Positions 55,297 to 63,717 of a stretch of DNA of 64,000 nucleotides are shown here, in pieces. The stretch is from NCBI RefSeq assembly GCF_039888675.1, contig NZ_JBDQQR010000003.1:124001-188000 (forward strand), given 5' to 3'. The stretch comes from Mesorhizobium sp. CAU 1732. Its GTDB lineage: Bacteria; Pseudomonadota; Alphaproteobacteria; Rhizobiales; Rhizobiaceae. The stretch's first letter is position 1. Every line of letters starts with the position of its first letter. The notes beneath the pieces are model-generated. The model saw nothing but the letters and a program-made list of their open reading frames with translations. It made no database searches and was not told where the DNA came from. The position numbers and the translations under genes are program-made.

Positions 55297-56262
55297 ATGT
55301 CGCATCTGCGGCTGAAGGTCCTCGAGGCCGAACCGATCACTGCGCGCATCCGCAGCGTGGTGCTTGTTGCGGAGGATGGATCGTCCCTGCCCGGCTACAC
55401 CGCCGGTGCGCACATCCGCATCCAGCTACCGGCGGGCGGCGAGCGCCACTATTCGCTGATCAACACCGATTCAACGACGGATACGACCCGTGGCGTCCAG
55501 AGCTACAGGCTCGGAATTCTGCTCGAGGAGGCCGGCACCGGGGGCTCCCGCTACATGCATGATCTGGCGGTCGGCGATGTCATCACGGTAGCACCGCCAA
55601 AGAACGACTTCTCCGTCGCCACCCATGACGGCCCCGCCATCCTGATCGCCGGCGGCATAGGCGTCACGCCCATCGTCGCGATGGCCGCCGAGTTGAAGCG
55701 CGCGGACCGGCCATTCGAGTTCCACTACAGCGGCCGCTCCCGCACGCTCATGGCATTCGTGGAAGATATCAGCGAAGCCTGCGGTGACGCATTGCGCGTC
55801 TATTGCGACGACGAGGACGGCAACTGCATTGATCTGGAGCGCCTGACGAAATCCCTCGCCACGGACGCCCACATCTATGTCTGCGGGCCGCGCGGCATGA
55901 TCGAGGCCGCGCGTGAGCGTGCGCTGGCGCAGGGTTTCGCCAAGGAGTGCATCCATTTCGAACTGTTCGAGCGCGTCGAAGAGCAGGCCGGCGACAAGCC
56001 CTTCGAGGTTGAAATCTCGTCCACCGGCCAAATCTTCACCGTGCCGCCCGGCAAGACCATCATCGAGATCCTCGAAGAAGGCGGCGTCGACCTGATCTAC
56101 GACTGCCAGCGCGGCGATTGCGGCATCTGCCAGACCACGGTGATCAAGGGCATTCCCGACCACCGGGACGTCATCCTGACCGACGACGAACGCGCATCCA
56201 ACGACGTGATGCAGATTTGCGTGTCGCGCGCGCTGTCGCCCAAACTCGTACTCGACCTGTAA
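55297..56262 (+). CDS. Oxygenase reductase, FMN and 2Fe-2S (VanB/phthalate dioxygenase reductase type)
   Basis: The 321-aa protein has the FMN-binding motif RHYSLIN (50-56), a NAD-binding domain (AGGIGVTPI, 118-126, and CGPRGM) and a C-terminal plant-type [2Fe-2S] domain with C270, C275, C278 and C308. It passes electrons from NADH through FMN and Fe-S to the Rieske oxygenase encoded next. ATG at 55297 has GGAGGTAA upstream. First gene of the rightward catabolic operon. Confidence 0.93.
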   Translation: MSHLRLKVLEAEPITARIRSVVLVAEDGSSLPGYTAGAHIRIQLPAGGERHYSLINTDSTTDTTRGVQSYRLGILLEEAGTGGSRYMHDLAVGDVITVAPPKNDFSVATHDGPAILIAGGIGVTPIVAMAAELKRADRPFEFHYSGRSRTLMAFVEDISEACGDALRVYCDDEDGNCIDLERLTKSLATDAHIYVCGPRGMIEAARERALAQGFAKECIHFELFERVEEQAGDKPFEVEISSTGQIFTVPPGKTIIEILEEGGVDLIYDCQRGDCGICQTTVIKGIPDHRDVILTDDERASNDVMQICVSRALSPKLVLDL

Positions 56263-56288
56263 CCTCCAAGCACAGGGGAACGCCCGTC

Positions 56289-57623
56289 ATGAGCCGTTAT
56301 GCCAATGACACCGCCGCCATCGAGGCCCTTGTCCGGCCGACCGAGGTGCATCGCGACATCTACATCGACGAGGACGTGTTCAAGCTGGAGATGAAGCATC
56401 TCTTCGCCAACACCTGGGTGTTCGTCGGTCACGACAGCCAGACGCCGAACAAGGGCGACTACTTCACGACTGAGATCGGCACCCAACCCGTCATCATGGT
56501 GCGCCACTCCGACGACCAGATCTACGTGCTGCACAATCGCTGCCCCCACAAGGGCACCAAGATCGCGATCGACCGGGCGGGCAATACGGGCAAGTTCTTC
56601 CGCTGCCCCTATCATGCGTGGTCGTTCAAGACGAACGGGTGCCTGCTCGCGATCCCGCTGCGCAAAGGCTACAAGGATACCGGCCTCGAAGAGAGCCATT
56701 CCGTCAACGGCATGGCGCCCGTCGGGGCCGTGAAGAACTATCGCGGCTTCGTCTTCGCAAGGCTCGCAAAGGACGGCATCGACTTCGACACCTTCTTCGG
56801 CAACGCCCTGAGCTCGATCGACAACATGGTCGATCGCTCGCCGGCCGGGCGTCTCGAAGTCTCCGGCCCGCCGCTCCGCTACATGCATCGCTGCAACTGG
56901 AAGATGCTGGTCGAAAACCAGACCGACACCTGCCATCCGATGGTCGCGCATGAAAGCTCTGCCGGCACCGCGATCGATCTGTGGGAAAAAATGGACAAGC
57001 CGGAGGGCACGAAGACCCCTATGGCGATGGAAGTCATCGCGCCCTTCATGTCGTCCTACGAATTCTTCGAGAACATGGGCATCCGCACATGGCCGAACGG
57101 CCATGGCCACACCGGCGTGCATCACTCGATCCACTCCGACTACTCGGCCATCCCTGGCTATTTCGAACAGATGGTCGAAGCCTATGGCGAGGAAAAGGCG
57201 CGCGCGATCCTCGGCGAGAGCCGGCACAACACGATCTATTTCCCCAACATCATGATCAAGGGGCCGATCCAGCAGCTTCGTCTGTTCAAGCCGATCTCGG
57301 CCGGCAGGACGCTGGTCGAGAGCTACATCTACCGTCTGGTCGACGCCCCCGACATGCTGGTCGAGCGCACCGCCATGTACAACCGCCTGATCAACGCCCC
57401 GACCTCGATGGTCGGGCACGACGATCTCGAAATGTACGAGCGCGCGCAGGAGGGGCTTCATTCGGACGGCCTCGAATGGGTCAACGTCCAGCGCCTCTAC
57501 GTTGAAGGCGAGGACTTCGAGGACGAGGCGATCGAGAACGGCACGACCGAACGCCAGATGCGCAACCAGTTCCATGCCTGGACAAAATACATGACGATGA
57601 GCATGGACGGAGGCGCACGATGA
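56289..57623 (+). CDS. Rieske ring-hydroxylating oxygenase, alpha subunit
   Basis: The 444-aa protein has the Rieske motif CPHKG with CPYHAW (C85, H87, C106, H109) and the mononuclear iron motif N210-x2-D213-x2-H216-x4-H221. It activates O2 to hydroxylate or dihydroxylate an aromatic or heteroaromatic ring. The reductase precedes it by 26 bp and the beta subunit follows with a 4-nt overlap, as in a two-component alpha-beta oxygenase. Confidence 0.95.
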   Translation: MSRYANDTAAIEALVRPTEVHRDIYIDEDVFKLEMKHLFANTWVFVGHDSQTPNKGDYFTTEIGTQPVIMVRHSDDQIYVLHNRCPHKGTKIAIDRAGNTGKFFRCPYHAWSFKTNGCLLAIPLRKGYKDTGLEESHSVNGMAPVGAVKNYRGFVFARLAKDGIDFDTFFGNALSSIDNMVDRSPAGRLEVSGPPLRYMHRCNWKMLVENQTDTCHPMVAHESSAGTAIDLWEKMDKPEGTKTPMAMEVIAPFMSSYEFFENMGIRTWPNGHGHTGVHHSIHSDYSAIPGYFEQMVEAYGEEKARAILGESRHNTIYFPNIMIKGPIQQLRLFKPISAGRTLVESYIYRLVDAPDMLVERTAMYNRLINAPTSMVGHDDLEMYERAQEGLHSDGLEWVNVQRLYVEGEDFEDEAIENGTTERQMRNQFHAWTKYMTMSMDGGAR

Positions 57624-58102
57624 CCTTCCCGTCGCGCGACGATCTGATCGACTTCGTCTACGACGAGGCCCGCATGCTCGATGACGGGCGCTTCGACGAG
57701 TGGCTTGCCCTGTGGAAGCCGGACGGCATGTACTGGATGCCGCTCGACTACAACCAGCAGGACGCGAAGCATGTGACCTCGCTGCTGCATGAGGATTTCT
57801 TCATGATCAAGCTGCGCGTCGAACGCTTCAAGGGCGAGCGTACTTTCTCGCAGAAGCCGAAAACCCGCTGCCATCACGTCATCCAGCGGCCGTTCATCGA
57901 GGAGGTCGATCACGAGGCGGGACGTTTCGTCACGCACACGCCGTTCCACTATGTCGAGACGCGCCTGGACGACCAGACATTGCTGGCGGCCAATGCGCGC
58001 CACGAACTGGAGCTGGTCGACGGTGCCTTGAAGATCAGGCTCAAGCGGGTCGATCTTCTCAACTGCGACGCCGCCTTCGGCAACATCCAGATGTTCCTGT
58101 GA
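57620..58102 (+). CDS. Ring-hydroxylating oxygenase, beta subunit
   Basis: The 160-aa protein has the NTF2-like small-subunit fold: LIDFVYDEARMLDDGRFDEWLALW near the N-terminus, then MYWMPLDYNQ and CHHVIQRPFIEEVD. The beta subunit stabilises the alpha3beta3 hexamer. It overlaps the alpha gene by 4 nt. Confidence 0.93.
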   Translation: MTFPSRDDLIDFVYDEARMLDDGRFDEWLALWKPDGMYWMPLDYNQQDAKHVTSLLHEDFFMIKLRVERFKGERTFSQKPKTRCHHVIQRPFIEEVDHEAGRFVTHTPFHYVETRLDDQTLLAANARHELELVDGALKIRLKRVDLLNCDAAFGNIQMFL

Positions 58103-58116
58103 GGGAGTTGGCAACC

Positions 58117-59757
58117 GTGGCAGGACAAATCCCGGATGACGCAACGGTCTACGGCGCGGTCAAGTCGGCGTCGGAGCGGTTCGGCGCGCGCGATTTCCTG
58201 AACGTCCTTCCGGAAACCGCGGCAGTCTACGGCATCGAGCCGCGCGCATGGACCTACGCGCAGGCATTCGCGGAGATCGAGCGTCTTCGTCTGGCCTATG
58301 AGGCGGCTGGCTACCGCGCTGGTGGCCGCGTAATGCTCCTGATGGAGAATCGCCCGGCCTTCTTCCTGCACTGGTTTGCGCTGAATGCGCTGGGCCTGTC
58401 GGTCGTGCCGGTCAACCCGGACCTGCAATCGTCCGAACTCGACTACATGGCGGGCCATGCCGAGCCCGTGCTCGCCGTAGCGATCGCCGCGCGCGTCTCC
58501 GACCTTGAAAAGGCGAGCGCGTCATCGGGCGTCGGATTTCCGGTGATCACGCCGGAGGATGCACCGCCTCCCCTCTCCGACCACCTGGCCGGTTTCTGCA
58601 AGGATGCATCTGCAACCCCGCTGCGCCGCGAGGCGGCGATGCTCTACACCTCCGGCACGACCGGGAAGCCCAAGGGCTGCGTCCTGTCGAACCTCTATTT
58701 CCTCGCGGCGGGCCGTTGGTATGCCGATGCCGGCGGCTATTGCAGCCTGACGGAAGATGGCGAGCGCATGATCACGCCGTTGCCGATCTTCCACATGAAC
58801 GCCATGGCCTATTCACTGATGGCGATGGTCTCGGTCGGCGGATGCCTCACCGCGCTCGATCGTTTCCACCCGCGAAGCTGGTGGCAAAGTGTGCGTGACA
58901 GCAAAGCGACCTGCCTGCACTATCTCGGCGTCATGCCGTCCATGTTGATGAAAGCCGAACCCTCCGCCGCCGACCGCGACCATGCGGTGCGCTTCGGATT
59001 CGGCGCGGGCATCGATCCGAAGCTTCACGGCCCGTTCGAGGATCGTTTCGGCATTCCGCTCGTCGAAGCGTGGGCGATGACGGAGACCGGCGCCGGCGCG
59101 GTGATCGCGGCAAACCACGAGCCGCGCAAGCGCGGCACGAGCTGCCTTGGTCGCACGCGCGACGGCGTCGAGGCGCGGATCGTCACCGACGCCGGCGAGG
59201 ATGCGGCTCCGGGCGAACCCGGCGAACTGCTCGTCCGCCATGCCGGCGAAGACCCGCGCTACGGCTTCTTCACCGAATACTACAAGAACGCGGACGCCAC
59301 CGCCGAGGCATGGGACGGCGGCTGGTTCCACACCGGCGATATCGTCGCCCGCGACGCCGACGGCGACGTCTTTTTCGTCGACCGCAAGAAGAACGTCATC
59401 CGCCGCTCCGGCGAAAACATCGCGGCCGTCGAGGTCGAATCGATCCTGATGCAGCACCCCGACGTCCGGGCCGCCGGTGTCGCCGCACTGCCGGACGAAC
59501 TGCGCGGCGACGAGGTCTTCGCCTGCCTCGTCGTCGATGGCGGCGGCGACGAGGCCAAGGCGCGCGCGATCGTCTCATGGTGCCTTGAGCGCGTCGCCTA
59601 CTACAAGGCGCCCGGCTATATCGCCTTCGTCGACGCCCTGCCGCTGACCGCGACCCAGAAGATCCAGCGCAGCGAACTGAAAGGTCTCGCCGCACGTCTC
59701 GCGCTCGATCCCGCGACGGTGAACACCTGCGCGATGAAGAAGCGGCAGGCAGCCTAG
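58117..59757 (+). CDS. AMP-dependent CoA ligase (ANL superfamily)
   Basis: The 546-aa enzyme has the AMP-binding P-loop YTSGTTGKPKG, the adenylate motif and C-terminal FFVDRKKNVIRRSGENI hinge and core. It activates a carboxylic acid as an acyl-CoA. The GTG at 58117 with GAGGGAG 9 nt upstream is chosen; a GTG at 58099 overlapping the beta-subunit stop would add 6 residues. Its place after the oxygenase suggests activation of the oxygenated, perhaps ring-opened, acid. ATG of the thiolase-like gene follows directly after its stop. Confidence 0.92.
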   Translation: MAGQIPDDATVYGAVKSASERFGARDFLNVLPETAAVYGIEPRAWTYAQAFAEIERLRLAYEAAGYRAGGRVMLLMENRPAFFLHWFALNALGLSVVPVNPDLQSSELDYMAGHAEPVLAVAIAARVSDLEKASASSGVGFPVITPEDAPPPLSDHLAGFCKDASATPLRREAAMLYTSGTTGKPKGCVLSNLYFLAAGRWYADAGGYCSLTEDGERMITPLPIFHMNAMAYSLMAMVSVGGCLTALDRFHPRSWWQSVRDSKATCLHYLGVMPSMLMKAEPSAADRDHAVRFGFGAGIDPKLHGPFEDRFGIPLVEAWAMTETGAGAVIAANHEPRKRGTSCLGRTRDGVEARIVTDAGEDAAPGEPGELLVRHAGEDPRYGFFTEYYKNADATAEAWDGGWFHTGDIVARDADGDVFFVDRKKNVIRRSGENIAAVEVESILMQHPDVRAAGVAALPDELRGDEVFACLVVDGGGDEAKARAIVSWCLERVAYYKAPGYIAFVDALPLTATQKIQRSELKGLAARLALDPATVNTCAMKKRQAA

Positions 59758-60939
59758 ATGGCATCTTGCTTTCAGCGACGAGGTTATGACGGCGTCGTGC
59801 TCGCGGCACCGGCGACCGTGCCTTACGAGCGCTTCTCGACGCAGACCGCGCATTGGTGGATCGCGCGCGCACTATCCGCATCTATAAGACAGGCCGGCCT
59901 GTCACCGCAGGAGATCGACGGATTCTCCGTATCGAGCTTCAGCCTGTTCCCCGACACCGCCGTCGGGTTGACCCAGCATCTCGGCCTGTCGCCGCGCTGG
60001 CTGGACCATATCCCGATGGGCGGCGCGAGCGGCATTGCAGCGATCAGGCGCGCGGCACGTGCCGTACAGGCGGGTGACGCGCGCGTCGTTGCCTGCGTCG
60101 CGGGCGACACCAACCACGTCGACAGTTTTCGCCGCATGCTGTCGAGCTTCTCGCGCTTTGCACAGGACGCGTCCTATCCCTACGGGGCCGGCGGTCCCAA
60201 CGCCTGCTTCGCGCTCCTGACCGACCATTACATGACGGCCTACGGCGCGACCCGCGAGGATTTCGGCCGCATCTGTGTCGCCCAGCGCGCCAATGCGCTC
60301 AAAAATCCCCATGCGGTGATGAAATCTCCGCTCACGATGGATCAATATCTCTCGGCCCGCATGATCTCCGACCCGATCGCGCTGTTCGATTGCGTCATGC
60401 CGGTCGCAGGTTCCGAAGCGTTCCTTGTCATGCGCGAGGACGACGCGAAGGCCGCCGGCATCCCCTACGCCCATATCCGCTCGACGATCGAGCGCCACAA
60501 CGCGTTTCCCGAGGACCCGATCCAGATGCGCGGCGGCTGGGCGATGGACATCGATGAACTCTATGCAATGGCCGACGCGAAGCCGGCCGACATGGACCTT
60601 TTGCAGACCTATGACGACTACCCGGTGATCTCGATGATGCAGGTCGAGGATCTGGGCTTCTGCGCGAAGGGAGAAGGCCCGGCCTTCCTGCGGGACCGCG
60701 ATCTCACCGTCGACGGCGACCTGCCACACAACACCTCTGGCGGGCAGTTGTCCGCCGGACAGGCGGGCGCGGCCGGCGGTTTCATCGGCCTCGTGGAAGC
60801 GATCCGGCAGGTGACCGGGACCGCAGGCCCGACGCAGGTGAAGGACGCAACGACCGCGCTCGTATCCGGCTTCGGCATGATCAATTACGATCGTGGCGTC
60901 TGCTCCAACGCGGCGATCATCTCCGGGACGAACGCATGA
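59758..60939 (+). CDS. Thiolase-like protein without catalytic Cys (retro-aldolase candidate)
   Basis: The 393-aa protein has the thiolase fold (GGPNACFALL, HNTSGGQLSAGQAG, NYDRGVCSN). The nucleophile position (xxCASG in thiolases) is MGGASG with Gly89, and the GHP His is replaced in SAGQAG (Gln335); the later Cys382 remains. Tyr285 and Tyr288 in TYDDYP are of the kind seen in Ltp/SCP-x-like aldolases. With the adjoining DUF35 partner it resembles the Ltp2-ChsH2 steroid side-chain retro-aldolase, so non-thiolytic C-C cleavage of a 3-hydroxyacyl-CoA is inferred. Confidence 0.88.
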   Translation: MASCFQRRGYDGVVLAAPATVPYERFSTQTAHWWIARALSASIRQAGLSPQEIDGFSVSSFSLFPDTAVGLTQHLGLSPRWLDHIPMGGASGIAAIRRAARAVQAGDARVVACVAGDTNHVDSFRRMLSSFSRFAQDASYPYGAGGPNACFALLTDHYMTAYGATREDFGRICVAQRANALKNPHAVMKSPLTMDQYLSARMISDPIALFDCVMPVAGSEAFLVMREDDAKAAGIPYAHIRSTIERHNAFPEDPIQMRGGWAMDIDELYAMADAKPADMDLLQTYDDYPVISMMQVEDLGFCAKGEGPAFLRDRDLTVDGDLPHNTSGGQLSAGQAGAAGGFIGLVEAIRQVTGTAGPTQVKDATTALVSGFGMINYDRGVCSNAAIISGTNA

Positions 60940-62189
60940 CGACACCCATCGCGCCGCCGCCGAAAAAGAACCCGCAGACGCGAGCCCGCTCGCCGTCCCA
61001 GCCCGAAAAGGCGCGCAGCCGCGCAGCCCTCGGCCTGACGGCCGCAGCCGCCGAAGGTCGGTTCATGCTGCAATGCTGTACCGAATGCGGCACGCTGCAA
61101 TATCCGCCCCGCGATGCCTGCCAGCGCTGTCTGGGCATCGACCTGCAGTGGCAGGATGTGCCGCCGTCCGGCAAGCTGATCGCAGAGACGACGGTGCGCA
61201 CCAGCACGAACGTCTATTTCCGTGAACGCACGCCATGGCGTGTCGGCACGGTCCTGCTCGATGCCGGGCCGTCGATCATGTGCCATCTCCATGGCGACGT
61301 CGAGCGCGGTGCGCGCGTGACACTCGTCAACCGCCTCGACCGTTCCGGTCGCGGCGTCATCCTTGCCATGCCGACGACGCCAACGCCCCATATGGAGGAC
61401 GATCCGATCGTGCGCGAACTGAGCTGCGACCCGAAATTCCGGCGCATCCTGATCACGGATGCGCGCAATGAAAACACAGTCGCGCTTGCCCGCGCGCTGG
61501 CCGATGCCGGCGCCTCGGCGATCTTCGTCGGTGAATCGGAAAGCTGGCGGCCCTACCCGCACCGCGATCAGCTCGCCGACATGCCCAAGGTCTCCATCCT
61601 GCCGCTCGACGTGACCGACATTCGATCCGTGAACGAACTCTGCGGCGAGATCGGCGGCAAGGTCGATATCCTCGTCAACAATGCGCGCTTCATGCGACCG
61701 GGCGGCATCATGGATCGCGGCGACACGGTCTTTGCGCGCGAGGAGTTCGAGGTGAACGTGCTCGGCCTGATGCGCCTTGCGCAGACTTTCGGCCCGGCGA
61801 TGCGCGGTCGCGGCGCGGACGGCACCAACAGTGCCGTGGCGTGGGTCAATCTCCTGTCGGTCTACGCCTATTCCAACATGCCCGCCTTCGGTTCGTTCTC
61901 CGCATCGAATGCGGCGGCCATGTCGGCCTCGCAATGCCTGCGCGCGGAATTCGCGCCCGGCTGCATACGTGTCATGAACGTCTATGCCGGGCCGACCGAC
62001 GATGAGTGGCACCAGCCGCTTCCGCCACCCAAGGTCGCGCCCTCGGCGCTCGCCAAAGCCGTCGTCGCGGGTCTCCGGGACGGTCTCGAAGACGTCTATG
62101 TCGGCGACGTCGCGAAAGACTTCATCGAGCGCTGGCGGCAGGGGCCGAAAGTGCTCGAACTGGAAATGACGTCTGGAGGTGGAGCATGA
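60936..62189 (+). CDS. DUF35 OB-fold/Zn-ribbon fused to a pseudo-SDR domain
   Basis: The 417-aa protein has two parts. Residues about 40-150 are a DUF35 (ACP-like rubredoxin plus OB) domain with the zinc ribbon C48, C51, C62 and C65. Residues about 168-410 are an SDR domain with VNNARFMRPGG, but the Rossmann glycine motif is degenerate (TDARNENTV) and the YxxxK pair is F321-SAS-N325, so catalysis is lost. DUF35 proteins partner thiolase-like enzymes. The ATGA start overlap with the thiolase-like gene supports a complex. The fusion is unusual. Confidence 0.88.
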   Translation: MTTPIAPPPKKNPQTRARSPSQPEKARSRAALGLTAAAAEGRFMLQCCTECGTLQYPPRDACQRCLGIDLQWQDVPPSGKLIAETTVRTSTNVYFRERTPWRVGTVLLDAGPSIMCHLHGDVERGARVTLVNRLDRSGRGVILAMPTTPTPHMEDDPIVRELSCDPKFRRILITDARNENTVALARALADAGASAIFVGESESWRPYPHRDQLADMPKVSILPLDVTDIRSVNELCGEIGGKVDILVNNARFMRPGGIMDRGDTVFAREEFEVNVLGLMRLAQTFGPAMRGRGADGTNSAVAWVNLLSVYAYSNMPAFGSFSASNAAAMSASQCLRAEFAPGCIRVMNVYAGPTDDEWHQPLPPPKVAPSALAKAVVAGLRDGLEDVYVGDVAKDFIERWRQGPKVLELEMTSGGGA

Positions 62190-62986
62190 ACATGCCGAAC
62201 GGAACCGAACTCCTCGGCCAGATGGGTGTTGCGATCGCCACTGGCGCGATCGAGGTCGTCGATCTCACGCACACGCTCGACCCGGATTTTCCTGTCATCG
62301 TCCTGCCGCCGGAATTCGGCCAGTGCGCGCGGTTCCGCATGGAGGAGATTTCCGCCTACGATCATCGCGGCCCCGCCTGGAAGTGGAACAACTTCACCTG
62401 CGGCGAGCATACGGGCACGCATTTCGACGCCCCGTCGCACTGGATTTCCGGCCGCGACGTGCCGAACGGCAGCGTCGATACGATCCCCGTCGAAAACTTC
62501 GTCGGACCGGTCTGCGTAATCGATTGCTCGCAGGGCGCCAGCACGGACGATGATTTCGAGCTGACGCCGGACATCATTCTTGGCTGGGAAAAGACCCATG
62601 GCCGCATCCCGGCGCAAAGCTGGGTTCTCATGCGCACCGACTGGTCGAAACGCCGCGGCGCGGCCTATCTCAACATGCGCGACGATGGCCCGCACTCGCC
62701 CGGCCCGACGCCTGAGGCGATGCGCCTGCTCGTCGATGAGCGCGGCGTGCGTGGTTTCGGTACGGAGACGGTCGGCACCGATGCGGGCCAGGGCGCGCAC
62801 TACACCCCGCCCTACCCCGCGCATTTCTACCTGCACGGCGCGGGCCGCTACGGCCTGCAGTGCCTCAACAATCTCGACCGCCTCCCGCCGACCGGCGCGA
62901 TGCTGATCGCGACACCGTTGAAGATCAAGCAGGGAACCGGCAGCCCGTTGCGCGTCATTGCGCTCGTTCCGGGACAAGGGAACTGA
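62186..62986 (+). CDS. Cyclase family metal-dependent hydrolase (kynurenine formamidase / isatin hydrolase-like)
   Basis: The 266-aa protein has the cyclase-family metal motif HTGTHFDAPSH (H75, H79, D81, H85) that binds zinc or manganese in kynurenine formamidase and isatin hydrolase. The family hydrolyses amides or lactams, including the indole-2,3-dione ring. It overlaps the DUF35-SDR gene by 4 nt with GGAGGTGGAGC upstream. In this operon it could open a lactam made by the oxygenase. Confidence 0.9.
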   Translation: MNMPNGTELLGQMGVAIATGAIEVVDLTHTLDPDFPVIVLPPEFGQCARFRMEEISAYDHRGPAWKWNNFTCGEHTGTHFDAPSHWISGRDVPNGSVDTIPVENFVGPVCVIDCSQGASTDDDFELTPDIILGWEKTHGRIPAQSWVLMRTDWSKRRGAAYLNMRDDGPHSPGPTPEAMRLLVDERGVRGFGTETVGTDAGQGAHYTPPYPAHFYLHGAGRYGLQCLNNLDRLPPTGAMLIATPLKIKQGTGSPLRVIALVPGQGN

Positions 62987-62987
62987 G

Positions 62988-63716
62988 ATGAGCGAGACCT
63001 ACACGGCCATCATCACCGGCGGCAACAAGGGCATCGGCGCGGATCTGGCGCAGCGCATGCTCGGCGAAGGCTACCACGTGATTTCGGTCGCGCGACGCCC
63101 GCCAGACTTCACGCATGACAGGCTCTCGTCGGTCGAGGCCGACCTTCTCGATCCTCAGGCGGTGAAGGAGGCGGCGTCGGAGATCGCGGCGAACCACGAC
63201 GTGTCGCATCTGATCCACAATGCCGGACTGATCTGGCCGAACCTCGTGGAAGAAGCGAAACCCGAGGACATCACCGGCCTTGCCCAGCTTCATCTCGGAT
63301 CGGCGCTCACCCTGCTTCAGGCCGTGCTGCCCGCCATGAAGGCGCGTCGTTTCGGGCGCGTGATGTTCAACGCGTCACGCGCGGCACTGGGTGCGCCCAC
63401 GCGCACCGCCTACAGCGCCTCGAAAGCCGGCATGATCGGCATGGCGCGGACATGGGCGCTCGAACTCGCCAAACATCAGATCACGGTGAACGTCGTCGCA
63501 CCCGGCCCGATCCTCACCGACAATTTCTGGGGCATCGTGCCGAAGGGCAGCGACGCCGAAAGCACGCTCGCCACCCGCATTCCGGTCGGTCGTCTCGGCA
63601 CCGTCGAGGACGTCACCAACGCCTTCATGTTCTTCTCGGACCCGAGGAACGGCTTCGTCACCGGCCAGACGCTTTACGTCTGCGGCGGCGCGAGCGTCGG
63701 AACCCTCCAAATCTGA
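62988..63716 (+). CDS. SDR family oxidoreductase (intact catalytic triad)
   Basis: The 242-aa classical SDR has TGGNKGIG (10-17), a HNAG motif near residue 77, and the catalytic S130, Y142 and K146 (TAYSASK), plus C-terminal VTGQTLYVCGG. It is the only clearly active SDR of the operon and could pair with the pseudo-SDR domain of the fusion protein, as BbsC and BbsD pair in benzylsuccinate degradation. It follows the cyclase gene by 1 bp. Confidence 0.92.
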   Translation: MSETYTAIITGGNKGIGADLAQRMLGEGYHVISVARRPPDFTHDRLSSVEADLLDPQAVKEAASEIAANHDVSHLIHNAGLIWPNLVEEAKPEDITGLAQLHLGSALTLLQAVLPAMKARRFGRVMFNASRAALGAPTRTAYSASKAGMIGMARTWALELAKHQITVNVVAPGPILTDNFWGIVPKGSDAESTLATRIPVGRLGTVEDVTNAFMFFSDPRNGFVTGQTLYVCGGASVGTLQI

Positions 63717-63717
63717 G

